In this document: piece by piece, positions 1 to 8,444 of the stretch
How positions within the stretch are numbered: position 1 is the first letter of the stretch
How the letters are laid out: each line of letters starts with the position of its first letter
NCBI RefSeq assembly: GCF_000233955.1
Contig: NZ_JH376592.1
Span: 1 to 64,000 of the forward strand
Source: Paraprevotella clara YIT 11840
Lineage (GTDB): Bacteria > Bacteroidota > Bacteroidia > Bacteroidales > Bacteroidaceae
DNA: 64,000 nucleotides
Reading direction: 5' to 3'
The notes under the pieces: model-generated
Seen by the model: the letters and a program-made list of their open reading frames with translations, nothing else
The model's database searches: none
What the model was told of the DNA's origin: nothing
Position numbers and translations under genes: made by a program

Positions 1-1
1 G

Positions 2-1633
2 GACAAAGTGATAGTACCCAACACGAGCCTGGGATCCAGCCTCTTAGACGAGAACCACAAAGATTTCACAATCTTCTACGAAGCCCTCAAGCGGACTGCA
101 TTGCTCGATTCCCTGTCACGTTACCGTGACGATGACTACGAAGTATGGAAGAACAACTATGCCCCTTTCACCCAAAGTATGCGTATCGGTAATGAAGATT
201 ACATAGGCAAACGACCGGACCACCGATACACAGGTTTTACCCTCCTTATCGTACCCGATAAAGTCCTTTACGAAAAATATGGGGAGCGTTTCAATGAAGG
301 TATGACCATGGACCAAAAGATAGATGCTCTATACGACCTGGCCGCAGAAAAGTACGCAGACTACACTTCCGCCAGCATCTTCGGACTGGATAAGACAGAT
401 CCCGCTACCGGTAAAACATACAAAGAACTGTATTGGAACAAAACCTCTCTGAAAAGCAGACATAACCCGCTAAACATGTTCCTCTCCTATCATATCCTAG
501 ACCGATTGTTCACCAGTACGGCCAAACTCATCAACTGCTGGCAAATCTACACAGCCTACGCTGACCCCACGGAATGGATTAGCACGCTACTCGATTTTTC
601 CACCATCAAACTGGAAAAAGTATATCGTACAATCGATCCGGCAGTGGAATACGAACGCGACTTCTACATCAACCACAGCGAAGCGTGTGTTTACAACAAT
701 TACGAACGTATCAGAGGGGCACATCTGACAATCCCTGAAAATGCCGACAATTTCTCACTAAACGTAGCGTATTATTACGTGGACGATGTTCTGGCTTACG
801 ACCAGACTATGCGCAACCAAGTGATGAACACGCGTATACGCATAGATGTACTGACTCTTTGGCCCGAACTCACCACCAACAACATCCGCCTTTGCGGCAA
901 TCCCACACAAGGATACAATGCCGGAGACAATAGCGAAGAAGGAACAGAAGGCGGAGGACACAACTGGTATCTTCCACCCGGATATTTGGACAACGTAACA
1001 TTTGGTGAAAATACCATATTTTTCTTAGAGCGCCCTATCATCCAATGGTCCAATATGGGAGGAGACGTAGTAGGTATTTTAGGAACAAGTTACGACGTAA
1101 CGTTCCGGCTACCAAACGTCCCACCCGGCACGTACGAGCTACGCTTGGGCTATACAGCCTTGGAATCTCGCGGCATCGGACAAGTCTACGTAGACGGTAT
1201 CCCCCAAGGCCTCCCCATGGACATGCGCATCTTCGGTAACGACGGAAGAATCGGCGGTCTCTACAACGGGTGGGCTGGCTGGAGAAACAAAGATGAAAAC
1301 TCAAGCGGTATTTACACAACGGAAGAGCTGGAAGAAAACGCGCGCATCATGAAAAACAACGGCTACTATAGCGCGCCTAAGAGCGTGTTCTTCGGTAACG
1401 ACGGCAACGATATTCCGAGATATAATGCAAGTAATTGTACCCTTTATTATAATTCATGCAACTTACTGCGCCGTAAGATATGTACTGTGGAAGTAAAAGC
1501 CAATACCCACCACACCGTACGCTTGCGCTCCGTATTGACCAGTAGTGAAACCTCTGACTTTACCCTCGACTTCATGGAATTGGTTCCGATAGATATCTGT
1601 GGAGCCGGAGGACTCGGTGAAGACCTCTATTAA
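2..1633 (+). CDS. Fasciclin-like surface protein, 5' end cut by the window
   Basis: The reading frame is open from base 2, so the protein begins upstream of the window; the GTG at base 8 is unlikely to be the true start. The first 180 residues resemble the Bacteroidota fasciclin fold (start VPNTSLG, later LTF-type segment LNMFLSYHILDRLF). The rest is a beta-rich domain of the kind found C-terminal to fasciclin in SusC/SusD-type loci. No signal peptide is visible because the N-terminus is missing. Such proteins are usually outer-membrane lipoproteins of glycan-use loci; that this is the last gene of such a locus is inference. A strong hairpin follows the stop codon. The family call is fairly sure; the substrate is unknown. 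Confidence 0.7.
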   Translation, partial: DKVIVPNTSLGSSLLDENHKDFTIFYEALKRTALLDSLSRYRDDDYEVWKNNYAPFTQSMRIGNEDYIGKRPDHRYTGFTLLIVPDKVLYEKYGERFNEGMTMDQKIDALYDLAAEKYADYTSASIFGLDKTDPATGKTYKELYWNKTSLKSRHNPLNMFLSYHILDRLFTSTAKLINCWQIYTAYADPTEWISTLLDFSTIKLEKVYRTIDPAVEYERDFYINHSEACVYNNYERIRGAHLTIPENADNFSLNVAYYYVDDVLAYDQTMRNQVMNTRIRIDVLTLWPELTTNNIRLCGNPTQGYNAGDNSEEGTEGGGHNWYLPPGYLDNVTFGENTIFFLERPIIQWSNMGGDVVGILGTSYDVTFRLPNVPPGTYELRLGYTALESRGIGQVYVDGIPQGLPMDMRIFGNDGRIGGLYNGWAGWRNKDENSSGIYTTEELEENARIMKNNGYYSAPKSVFFGNDGNDIPRYNASNCTLYYNSCNLLRRKICTVEVKANTHHTVRLRSVLTSSETSDFTLDFMELVPIDICGAGGLGEDLY

Positions 1634-1655
1634 ACACCTTCCGCAATGCACCATA

Positions 1656-1703
1656 ATCCCATCTGTATCCGGCTTTCTAACAAGGTCGGAATACAGATGG
1701 GAT
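1656..1703 (+). terminator. Hairpin terminator after the fasciclin-like gene
   Basis: ATCCCATCTGTAT (1656-1668) pairs perfectly with ATACAGATGGGAT (1691-1703), and CCG/CGG inside extends the stem. Only a short T-rich stretch follows, so termination is likely rather than certain. Confidence 0.7.
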
Positions 1704-1808
1704 ATTTCATACCATAAAAAGACAGTTGACGGATAAACGTATCTTCTCACAAACAAAAGTGAAAGAAAATAAAGTTTCGGGCGTATTTAGGATTTTTCAT
1801 ACTTCTTC

Positions 1809-1840
1809 TTGCCATATTCATCACATATCAGCTATATTTG
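1809..1840 (+). promoter_or_regulatory. Bacteroidota-type promoter for the SIMPL gene
   Basis: TATATTTG at 1833-1840 matches the -7 consensus TAnnTTTG, with TTG about 21 bp upstream. The ATG lies 35 bp downstream. Confidence 0.6.
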
Positions 1841-1874
1841 CTTCTTACGATTGTATTCATTAAAACTTTAACGT

Positions 1875-2576
1875 ATGAAGAATTGGAGAATAGAGGCCAT
1901 TATCTTGGCCGTAGGACTGTCATTGGCCGGCGTATTTGTACGCAATGGCCTCAGTGAGTTTTCATCCCGCAGCCGTGTAGTAACCGTCAAAGGACTGGCC
2001 GAAATGGAAGTAAAAGCCGATAAGGTTACGTGGCCGCTGACTTATAAAGTCTTGGGAAACGATATGGTATCCCTTTATAATGAGATAGAGGAATCCAATG
2101 CAAAAATCATCGCATTCCTGAAAAGCAAAGGGGTCAAGGAGAATGAAATCAACGTAAACGCCCCAGAAATCATCGACACCAAAGCCGAACGCTATAATAC
2201 GACCGTACAACCCTACCGCTACAATGTAACCACGGTCGTCACGGTCACCTCTAAACAGGTAGATTTGGTGAGAGGTCTCATCAACGAACAAAGCGAACTG
2301 CTCAAACAAGGAGTAGCCATCGTTTCCGGGGATTACCGCTACAACGTGACATACGATTACACGAGCCTCAACGATATCAAACCGAAGATGATAGAGGAGG
2401 CCACCAAAAATGCACGTACGGCTGCCGAAAAGTTTGCCAAAGACTCGGAAAGCAGTTTGGGAAGCATACAACGCGCCTACCAAGGACAGTTCTCCATCGA
2501 GAACCGAGATCCGAACACACCTTATATCAAACAGGTACGTGTCGTAACAACGATCGACTACTCGCTCGAGGACTGA
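1875..2576 (+). CDS. SIMPL domain (DUF541) exported protein
   Basis: The protein has 233 residues. An uncleaved or cleaved N-terminal hydrophobic segment (about residues 7-24) is followed by a SIMPL/DUF541 domain, recognised by VVTVKGLAEMEVKADKVTW near residue 35 and the closing VRVVTTIDY strand. E. coli relatives (YggE) are periplasmic and linked to oxidative-stress tolerance; no enzymatic activity is established for the family. Length and architecture are normal. It is a single gene between its own promoter and the convergent HAD phosphatase gene. Confidence 0.85.
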   Translation: MKNWRIEAIILAVGLSLAGVFVRNGLSEFSSRSRVVTVKGLAEMEVKADKVTWPLTYKVLGNDMVSLYNEIEESNAKIIAFLKSKGVKENEINVNAPEIIDTKAERYNTTVQPYRYNVTTVVTVTSKQVDLVRGLINEQSELLKQGVAIVSGDYRYNVTYDYTSLNDIKPKMIEEATKNARTAAEKFAKDSESSLGSIQRAYQGQFSIENRDPNTPYIKQVRVVTTIDYSLED

Positions 2577-2737
2577 CCCGGGAGCTCAGACAGGGAAACA
2601 TATTACCGAGGAGTTACGTTTTAGCCAAAAGAGCAGAAAGACATACTACCTCAGGAGGCATCTTTCAGACAGAAGAACAAAAGACCAGAAGGGTATATTG
2701 CCACGAATACCGTTTCCTTTGGCAACTTCCGGAGGAT

Positions 2738-3403
2738 TCACAGTCGGGAAATGGATTCCAACAGACCAAGTATATCAGCAGGGCTGTCCGCAAAACGGAC
2801 GGCCCCGTTTCGTTCCAAGAAATCCCGGTCGCGGAAACCCCATAATACAGAAATACACGGAAGCCCCGCATGGGCAGCCGTAGCCACATCTACATCCGAG
2901 TCTCCTACGTAAACGGCTTCGTCCTTTTCCACCCCCAGTTCCTGCAATGCGATTTCCACCATGTCGGGAGCCGGTTTGCGACGTACACCGGCACGTTCTC
3001 CTACAGCCACTTGTACCGTATCCTGAAAATAATGACGATAAAGTTCATCCACCCCGCCTTGCAGTTTATTCGACACAATGGCAATCTTATAACCGGCTGT
3101 TTTCAGTTCATGCAACAAATCTGCAACACCCGGATATAAATCAGTCTTCACCATGCAATGTTCCACATAATAGCGTTTAAAACAGTCGAACACAGCCTCA
3201 AACCTTTCACTATCCGTACCGGCAGGTACGGCGCGTTCCATCAATTTGCGCACTCCGTTACCCACGAAACGACGCACCTCCTCCACACTGCGCGTAGGAA
3301 ATCCGAACTGTGCCAGGGCATAATTCGTACTGTCTGCCAAATCATCCAACGTATTAAGCAACGTACCGTCCAAATCAAAAACGATCGTAGTAATTTTCGT
3401 CAT
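2738..3403 (-). CDS. gph: HAD-family phosphatase, phosphoglycolate phosphatase-like
   Basis: HAD hydrolase subfamily IA of 222 residues. Motif I is FDLDGT (Asp10 and Asp12), motif II is the SNK segment near residue 110, and motif III is YVGDSDVDV near residue 165. Between motifs I and II lies an all-helical cap, as in Gph. The likely role is cytosolic removal of 2-phosphoglycolate or a similar small phosphate ester; substrate specificity cannot be read from the sequence. I chose the ATG at 3403 (GGAG eight bases upstream). A longer frame starting at 3448 is excluded because it would span the -7 promoter box at 3438-3445. Confidence 0.8.
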   Translation of the reverse strand: MTKITTIVFDLDGTLLNTLDDLADSTNYALAQFGFPTRSVEEVRRFVGNGVRKLMERAVPAGTDSERFEAVFDCFKRYYVEHCMVKTDLYPGVADLLHELKTAGYKIAIVSNKLQGGVDELYRHYFQDTVQVAVGERAGVRRKPAPDMVEIALQELGVEKDEAVYVGDSDVDVATAAHAGLPCISVLWGFRDRDFLERNGAVRFADSPADILGLLESISRL

Positions 3404-3437
3404 CCTTTCGCTCTCCTCCATTAAACCAAACTTTCCG

Positions 3438-3445
3438 CAAAGGTA
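3438..3445 (-). promoter_or_regulatory. -7 promoter box of the HAD phosphatase gene
   Basis: TACCTTTG on the minus strand, followed by CGG. It abuts the T-tract of the terminator of the upstream beta-barrel gene. Confidence 0.65.
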
Positions 3446-3446
3446 C

Positions 3447-3478
3447 AAAAAAGCGGCCTGCGCACAAGCGCAAGCCGC
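3447..3478 (-). terminator. Intrinsic terminator of the beta-barrel gene
   Basis: On the minus strand GCGGC and GCGC blocks pair around a 4-base loop (arms 3468-3478 and 3453-3463), followed at once by six T. This is a textbook intrinsic terminator. Confidence 0.9.
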
Positions 3479-3515
3479 AGAAAGAACAAAAACATCTATA
3501 TTCTTTAATTCTAAA

Positions 3516-4100
3516 TCAGAATGCGTAACCCAGACGAATCATGTGGTTTACGGCTCCTGCAGGACCGTCTTCCCATACTTCTCCAAACCCACGCTTAAAG
3601 GTGTAGTCTATATTAATTCGTTTGTACCACACGCCCATTCCTATAATAAGACCTCCGTCGCAACGCTTGTAATCCTCAATATCTCCAATCTTCACGTCAT
3701 CGCCGTTCCCATCATCTATCTTTCCAGCCATATCCACGCCGAAGAAAGCTCCGAAACGGCCGTCCACCGCAAGGTTATCCGTCAGATTATACTTATAACC
3801 CACCGTAAGAGGAATATTGAAGTTGTGGGCACGGAATTTGGCATCGCTATGGTTTACGTCGAACCCGCGTGTTCCAAACATTACGCCTGTATTCCAATAT
3901 GCTCCTTTATAGAAGTTCTTATTAAAATCAAGGCTGAAATTATACCCCGGCAACATGTCGATTCCTCTCGTATTGTCACCCTTGAAATTGTTAGCGGCAA
4001 AACCACCACGGAGTATCAACTGACCACCCCAAATCTGTGCATTCACTGTAGCCGTTCCCACCACGAGAGCCGCTACCAACATTAAAAAGATTTTTTTCAT
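3516..4100 (-). CDS. Small exported outer-membrane beta-barrel protein
   Basis: The protein has 194 residues with a clear signal peptide (Lys2-Lys3, hydrophobic core, cleavage after VNA, residue 21). The mature part is a run of alternating amphipathic strands rich in Gly and aromatics, ending in Tyr-Ala-Phe as in porin-like barrels of the PorT/OMP_b-brl group. No ligand is predictable. It has its own promoter at 4151-4158 and a strong terminator at 3447-3478. A leftward promoter inside the inverted-repeat segment at 4290-4483 also points toward it. Confidence 0.8.
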   Translation of the reverse strand: MKKIFLMLVAALVVGTATVNAQIWGGQLILRGGFAANNFKGDNTRGIDMLPGYNFSLDFNKNFYKGAYWNTGVMFGTRGFDVNHSDAKFRAHNFNIPLTVGYKYNLTDNLAVDGRFGAFFGVDMAGKIDDGNGDDVKIGDIEDYKRCDGGLIIGMGVWYKRINIDYTFKRGFGEVWEDGPAGAVNHMIRLGYAF

Positions 4101-4150
4101 AATTTAAGTTTTTAAATTGAACAATATCGGTACATTCGCTGTACCTTATA

Positions 4151-4158
4151 CAAATATA
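4151..4158 (-). promoter_or_regulatory. -7 promoter box of the beta-barrel gene
   Basis: TATATTTG on the minus strand, about 50 bp before the start codon. A perfect 6-bp inverted repeat, GGTACA/TGTACC (4129-4145), lies at or just past the expected transcription start and could be an operator or a leader hairpin. Confidence 0.65.
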
Positions 4159-4289
4159 GTAAAATAAAATCTATCCCGAACAGATTTCAGAGAAAAAAAC
4201 TGCTCAATCCTACAAAAAGGAAACAAATAAATCCCTAATGACCAAAAAATAACAATGATTGAAAAGAAAGACTACACAGGAACACGGTT

Positions 4290-4483
4290 TATCTCTTCAT
4301 AAGAGAGCAACTATTTAATGCAAAAATATTCAAAAGATTGTATAATACAAAATTATACTTCAATAAAATACAAATTATGTGCGTAAAATGTTGAGAAAGT
4401 TAAGAAATACCTTTTTTCAGAGGAATATATCATGCTGTAAAAGAAGATAAAACGTTCCGGAGTTGCTCTCTTATGAAGAGATA
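4290..4483. repeat. Perfect 23-bp inverted repeat: candidate invertible promoter segment
   Basis: Bases 4290-4312 are the exact reverse complement of bases 4461-4483. They enclose 148 bp of AT-rich DNA. Each arm is itself partly palindromic (CTCTT-CAT-AAGAG), as recombinase core sites often are. Flipped, the leftward promoter inside (4321-4351) would face the plus-strand gene pair at 4557. The alternative is a short MITE-like element with 23-bp terminal repeats: TA dinucleotides at both ends could be a target duplication, but because TA is palindromic this cannot be told apart from the repeat. Confidence 0.75.
4321..4351 (-). promoter_or_regulatory. Promoter inside the inverted-repeat segment, facing left
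   Basis: On the minus strand TTTG (4351-4348), a 19-bp spacer and TATTTTTG (4328-4321) fit the full Bacteroidota promoter consensus. The surrounding DNA is AT-rich, so a chance match is possible. I see no full TAnnTTTG box between 4484 and the plus-strand gene at 4557. Confidence 0.5.
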
Positions 4484-4556
4484 TACATTTTTGAGAAGAA
4501 GAAACAGGACCTGATAATAAGGTTCAATGCTTTTAAACTAAAGAAAAAACACAGAT

Positions 4557-5543
4557 ATGAGATTCGGAATACAACCTTATAGTATGGTTTTTCTACTCGC
4601 TTTAGCTTGTGAATCGACTATGGCTCAAAGCGTAGACTACTCGGTAGTGTCCGTTCCGGAAGAATCGGGAACCGACTTCACCCAAATCTCCCAAACCACG
4701 GATTACGTGTGTATGCCGGAAGTCAAACGAAGCAACCGAGGCATCGGTTGGTTCTCCAACCGCATCTTGGATATTTCCACAGACGGAAGCCAAATTGCCT
4801 ATCTGTCTTTCCGCAACAACACGACCAATATCTTCATTAAAGATTTGAGTAAACAAGGCTCTTCCATCCAGAAGACCAACCGTACTGCTGTATTGGACTT
4901 TTCTTATTCACCCGACGGTAAGCAAATCGTGTTCTCCGAGGCTCGCGGGAAAACCAACCAGATATTCCAAACGTCTGCCGACAAGGGTTTCGTATGCAGG
5001 CAAATCACGTCCGGCAACATGGACTATTCTCCGATTTATTCGGCAGACATGAAATTGATATTCTTTGCCCGACAGGAAAACAAAAGCATCAGCATTTGGA
5101 GCCACGACATGCAGAACAACTTTTTAGCCAACTACTCCCAAGGACTGAACCCTTACCCCGTCAAAGGCGAACCGGCATTCATCTGCGTGCGCCCCAATGC
5201 TGCGGGACACAGCGAGATATGGAAGGTCAACTACGAAACGGGCGTGGAAGAGTGTATCGTCTCGCAACCCGATCGCGACTTCACCTCTCCTTCCATCTCA
5301 CCGGACGGACAATGGTTGTTGTTCGTGGGAAGCAGTAAAATAGAAACCGGCTCTTTTTCTTATTACAATACCGACTTGTTCGTATCGCGCTTAGACGGAA
5401 CCGGATTCGCCCAACTCACCTACCATGCCGCAGACGACCTCAGCCCCGTGTGGAGCAAAGACGGACGCTACATCTACTTCGTATCCCAGCGCGGCAACAA
5501 AGAGGCCAAAGCCAACATTTGGCGTATGACGTTCAATTATTAG
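4557..5543 (+). CDS. Exported PD40/TolB-like beta-propeller protein
   Basis: The protein has 328 residues with a signal peptide ending near residue 24 (STMAQ). The mature part holds repeated PD40/WD40-like blades, shown by motifs such as YSPDGKQIVFSE, SISPDGQWLLFVGS and WSKDGRYIYFVSQ. TolB-type propellers act in the periplasm or at the cell surface as binding scaffolds; no partner is evident except the beta-barrel protein encoded 40 bp downstream, which is probably co-transcribed. No clear promoter lies between the 4461-4483 repeat arm and the start, so expression may depend on the orientation of the inverted-repeat segment (inference). Confidence 0.8.
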   Translation: MRFGIQPYSMVFLLALACESTMAQSVDYSVVSVPEESGTDFTQISQTTDYVCMPEVKRSNRGIGWFSNRILDISTDGSQIAYLSFRNNTTNIFIKDLSKQGSSIQKTNRTAVLDFSYSPDGKQIVFSEARGKTNQIFQTSADKGFVCRQITSGNMDYSPIYSADMKLIFFARQENKSISIWSHDMQNNFLANYSQGLNPYPVKGEPAFICVRPNAAGHSEIWKVNYETGVEECIVSQPDRDFTSPSISPDGQWLLFVGSSKIETGSFSYYNTDLFVSRLDGTGFAQLTYHAADDLSPVWSKDGRYIYFVSQRGNKEAKANIWRMTFNY

Positions 5544-5583
5544 TGTTAAATCATAGATTTATTCATTTCAAAATTTAGAGATT

Positions 5584-6324
5584 ATGAAAAAGTTTAAGTG
5601 TTTATTGACCGCGATGTTGTTAGGTTGCTCTACAATGTCTTTCGCACAGTTCATGAACGGTGGCGGTTCATCGTCATCATCCTCGGACAACACCCCCTGG
5701 AAAGGCTTACGTTTCTCTTACGACCGTACGTTCGTTAACATCGACATTGACGACGCTCCATCGCAAGACATGAACGGTTTTTCATTGGGGTATGTACAGT
5801 CTTTCAGTATCGCAAAGAAACTGCCGTTGTTCTTCGAAACCGGTGCCGGCATCAACTTCGCACGTTACAGCGACAGCGAAAGTGACAGCGAAACGATTTA
5901 CGGTTATACCATCAGCGCCGAAAACAAATGGTCTACCACAACGTTAGGTTTAACTATCCCTCTCAACGTTGTTTACAAAATCAATATCAACGATAAATTG
6001 GCATTGAAACCCTACACCGGTTTTTATTTGAGAGTAAACCTGATGTCTAAATCAAATGACAAAATGGAAGTCAGCATCCCGTCGGAATTTTCTCAATATG
6101 TAGATGCCAGCGATTACGAATGGGACGAAGATTACAATAACTTCGATAAAGACGACGTAGGCGAGGACGGTACATGGAACCGCGTACAGTTCGGTTGGCA
6201 AATCGGTGCCACTCTCGACATCAACAAGTTTAATGTAGGAATCGGATATGCTCTCGATTTCAACGAAATTGCAGAAAAGACAAAATGCGGTATCTTCTCC
6301 GCTCGCTTAGGTTTCAATTTCTAA
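5584..6324 (+). CDS. Outer-membrane beta-barrel protein
   Basis: The protein has 246 residues. The signal peptide is cleaved after SFA (residue 21), followed by a short Gly/Ser linker with a run of serines and then about eight amphipathic strands ending in LGFNF, the usual aromatic C-terminus of Bacteroidota barrel proteins. An acidic loop rich in Asp and Glu (about residues 165-200) probably faces outside. It follows the beta-propeller gene by 40 bp and is closed by a strong terminator, so the two form a transcription unit. Confidence 0.8.
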   Translation: MKKFKCLLTAMLLGCSTMSFAQFMNGGGSSSSSSDNTPWKGLRFSYDRTFVNIDIDDAPSQDMNGFSLGYVQSFSIAKKLPLFFETGAGINFARYSDSESDSETIYGYTISAENKWSTTTLGLTIPLNVVYKININDKLALKPYTGFYLRVNLMSKSNDKMEVSIPSEFSQYVDASDYEWDEDYNNFDKDDVGEDGTWNRVQFGWQIGATLDINKFNVGIGYALDFNEIAEKTKCGIFSARLGFNF

Positions 6325-6350
6325 ACAGACATCTTACGAGAAGAATATCA

Positions 6351-6387
6351 ACGGAAACACGCCACAAACGGCATGTTTCCGTTTTTT
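6351..6387 (+). terminator. Intrinsic terminator after the propeller/barrel pair
   Basis: ACGGAAACA (6351-6359) pairs with TGTTTCCGT (6374-6382), GCC/GGC extends the stem inside, and a run of T follows. Confidence 0.9.
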
Positions 6388-6413
6388 ATAAAAGTAAATC
6401 AGTACCTTTTTTA

Positions 6414-6421
6414 TAACTTTG
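6414..6421 (+). promoter_or_regulatory. -7 promoter box of the cobalamin gene pair
   Basis: TAACTTTG followed by CGGCAT. The same 14 bases occur at the cobQ promoter on the other strand (9956-9943). The box sits 27 bp before the ATG at 6448. Confidence 0.7.
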
Positions 6422-6447
6422 CGGCATCAAACCAACCCTATATCACC

Positions 6448-7464
6448 ATGCTCAACGGACACGGAGACGACTCATACCGGTACGACCGCAAGATAACCCT
6501 GAACTTCAGCAGCAATGTATATCACCATACGTCGCTTGCTCCCTTATTCCGGCATCTGGAAAACTGTTGGGAACAAGTACGTTCCTATCCCGAACCGTCA
6601 CCGCATGCCGTAGAAAGCCAACTGGCTCAGGCGATGGGGATAAGCGCGGAATCGGTCTGCCTGACGAGCGGAGCCACGGAAGCCATCTATCTGATTGCGC
6701 AAACTTTTTCCGGAAGACGTTCCTGCATCCTGTCCCCCACGTTTTCGGAATACGCGGATGCCTGCCGCCTGCACGGCCATCAGGTACGGTCCATCTATAC
6801 CACCGACCATCTGCCGGAGGATGCGGACATCGTGTGGATCTGCAATCCGAACAACCCAACCGGAGCCGTCCTTCCCCACGATGAGATGAAACGGCTGGCC
6901 GCACGGCATCCGGACGTCCTGTTCGTCATCGACCAAAGTTATGAGGATTTCACCACACGCATGTTGTTCTCTCCGCATGAAGCCGGCGCACTGTCCAACG
7001 TCATATTGCTCCATTCCCTGACGAAACGTTTCGGCATCCCGGGATTGCGCGTCGGCTACCTGACCGCCCGGCAGGAATGGACGGCACGTATCCGGCAGAA
7101 CAAAATGCCGTGGTCGGTCAACACGTTGGCATTGGAAGCCGCCCTCTTCCTGACGGAGCACGAAAAAGACTTCCGCATCGACTTGCAAGCCCTGTTGGAA
7201 GAGAGGGCGCGCGTGGCCGGACAGTTGGAAGCCCTGCGCATAGCCGAAGTTTGGCCGGGAGAAACCCACTTCCTGTTGGCCCGGCTGCGGATGGGAAAGG
7301 CCTCGGCACTGAAAGACTACTTGGCCGAAACGCACGGCATGCTCATCCGCGATGCCGGCAATTTTGAAGGATTAGACGAACGGTACTTCCGCATAGCCGT
7401 ACAATCTCCCGAAGAAGACGACCGCCTGTTGGCCGCCATCGGAGAGTGGATGTTTTCCATATAA
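6448..7464 (+). CDS. cobD: PLP-dependent aminotransferase, threonine-phosphate decarboxylase-like (CobD)
   Basis: A fold-type I PLP enzyme of 338 residues. GATEAIYLIAQ binds the phosphate, NPNNPTGA and the DQSYEDF segment hold the ring, and the Schiff-base lysine is Lys193 in SLTKRFGIPGLRVGYL. The sequence resembles both histidinol-phosphate aminotransferase and CobD, which decarboxylates L-threonine O-3-phosphate to the aminopropanol phosphate arm of cobalamin. The next gene is cbiB, which attaches that arm, so CobD is the better call. The start at 6448 fits the promoter; a frame opening at 6373 lies inside the preceding terminator. Confidence 0.8.
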   Translation: MLNGHGDDSYRYDRKITLNFSSNVYHHTSLAPLFRHLENCWEQVRSYPEPSPHAVESQLAQAMGISAESVCLTSGATEAIYLIAQTFSGRRSCILSPTFSEYADACRLHGHQVRSIYTTDHLPEDADIVWICNPNNPTGAVLPHDEMKRLAARHPDVLFVIDQSYEDFTTRMLFSPHEAGALSNVILLHSLTKRFGIPGLRVGYLTARQEWTARIRQNKMPWSVNTLALEAALFLTEHEKDFRIDLQALLEERARVAGQLEALRIAEVWPGETHFLLARLRMGKASALKDYLAETHGMLIRDAGNFEGLDERYFRIAVQSPEEDDRLLAAIGEWMFSI

Positions 7465-8444
7465 CCACGCCCATGCACAGCATTATTCCTTTACTTATCG
7501 GATGGGGGTTGGACCTCTGCGCCGGAGACCCCACCCGGCTGCCGCACCCCATAGTGGCTTTCGGCCGCTGGATCAGTTTTTTTGAACGGAAAGCCAACCA
7601 CGGAGACCACCGGCGTGCCAAAGGGACTTTCTGGACCGTCGCCACGCTCTGCACCCTCTTCCTATCCGCCCATCTCGCCTTGGCCGCCTTATGGACAGCT
7701 TGCCTGCAATGGGAGGCCGGGGGAACTTACTTGTATTATCTCGCGACGGGCATACTTATCTTTTACTGTCTGGCTGGCACGACGCTCATTCGGGAAGTGC
7801 GCATGGTATTCTGCGCCGCCGACCGTTCTTTGGAAGAAGGAAGGCGGCAAGTAAGCCGCATCGTGGGACGGGATACAAGCCGCCTCAGCGACCAGGAAAT
7901 ACGCACCGCCGCTCTGGAAACTTTGGCGGAAAACCTGAGTGACGGTGTCATTGCCCCGTTATTCTGGCTCTACGTGTTGGGTATTCCGGGGATGCTGACT
8001 TATAAAATGATCAACACCATGGATTCCATGCTCGGCTACCGCACCGAACGGTTCAAGGACTTCGGCCGCGCAGCCGCCCGGATAGACGATGCCGCCAACT
8101 ACCTCCCCGCCCGTCTCACTGCCCTGTTGATGGCGTTGGCCGCGTGCATCCCCTTCCGGCAAGGCAAAAGCGCCCGCAACCTGAAAGAAGAACTGCGCTT
8201 CATCCGCCGCTACGGACGGATGCACGCCAGTCCCAACTCCGGCTACCCCGAGGCGGCACTGGCCGGCATACTGGACTGCCGCTTCGGCGGGCCGCACCAC
8301 TACTTCGGCGAGTATTGTTTCAAACCGTACATCGGAAACCGCCTGAGCCCGCTCACCACGATCGACATGCAACAGGCCGTGGCCGTCAACCGGCGTGCGG
8401 AAATCCTGATGATCCTGACGGGCGTCTTACTCTACCTCCTCTGA
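7446..8444 (+). CDS. cbiB: Adenosylcobinamide-phosphate synthase (CbiB)
   Basis: A CbiB/CobD membrane protein of 332 residues, normal for the family. The start is GWGLDLCAGDPTRLPHP, with several hydrophobic segments and the conserved region DAANYLPARLTALL and SPNSGYPEAALAG. It joins the aminopropanol phosphate moiety to adenosylcobyric acid in the inner membrane. The ATG at 7446 has GGAG just upstream and overlaps the previous gene by 19 bp; an alternative ATG at 7473 also fits family N-termini. Its 3' end overlaps convergent cobQ by 18 bp. Confidence 0.88.
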   Translation: MDVFHITTPMHSIIPLLIGWGLDLCAGDPTRLPHPIVAFGRWISFFERKANHGDHRRAKGTFWTVATLCTLFLSAHLALAALWTACLQWEAGGTYLYYLATGILIFYCLAGTTLIREVRMVFCAADRSLEEGRRQVSRIVGRDTSRLSDQEIRTAALETLAENLSDGVIAPLFWLYVLGIPGMLTYKMINTMDSMLGYRTERFKDFGRAAARIDDAANYLPARLTALLMALAACIPFRQGKSARNLKEELRFIRRYGRMHASPNSGYPEAALAGILDCRFGGPHHYFGEYCFKPYIGNRLSPLTTIDMQQAVAVNRRAEILMILTGVLLYLL

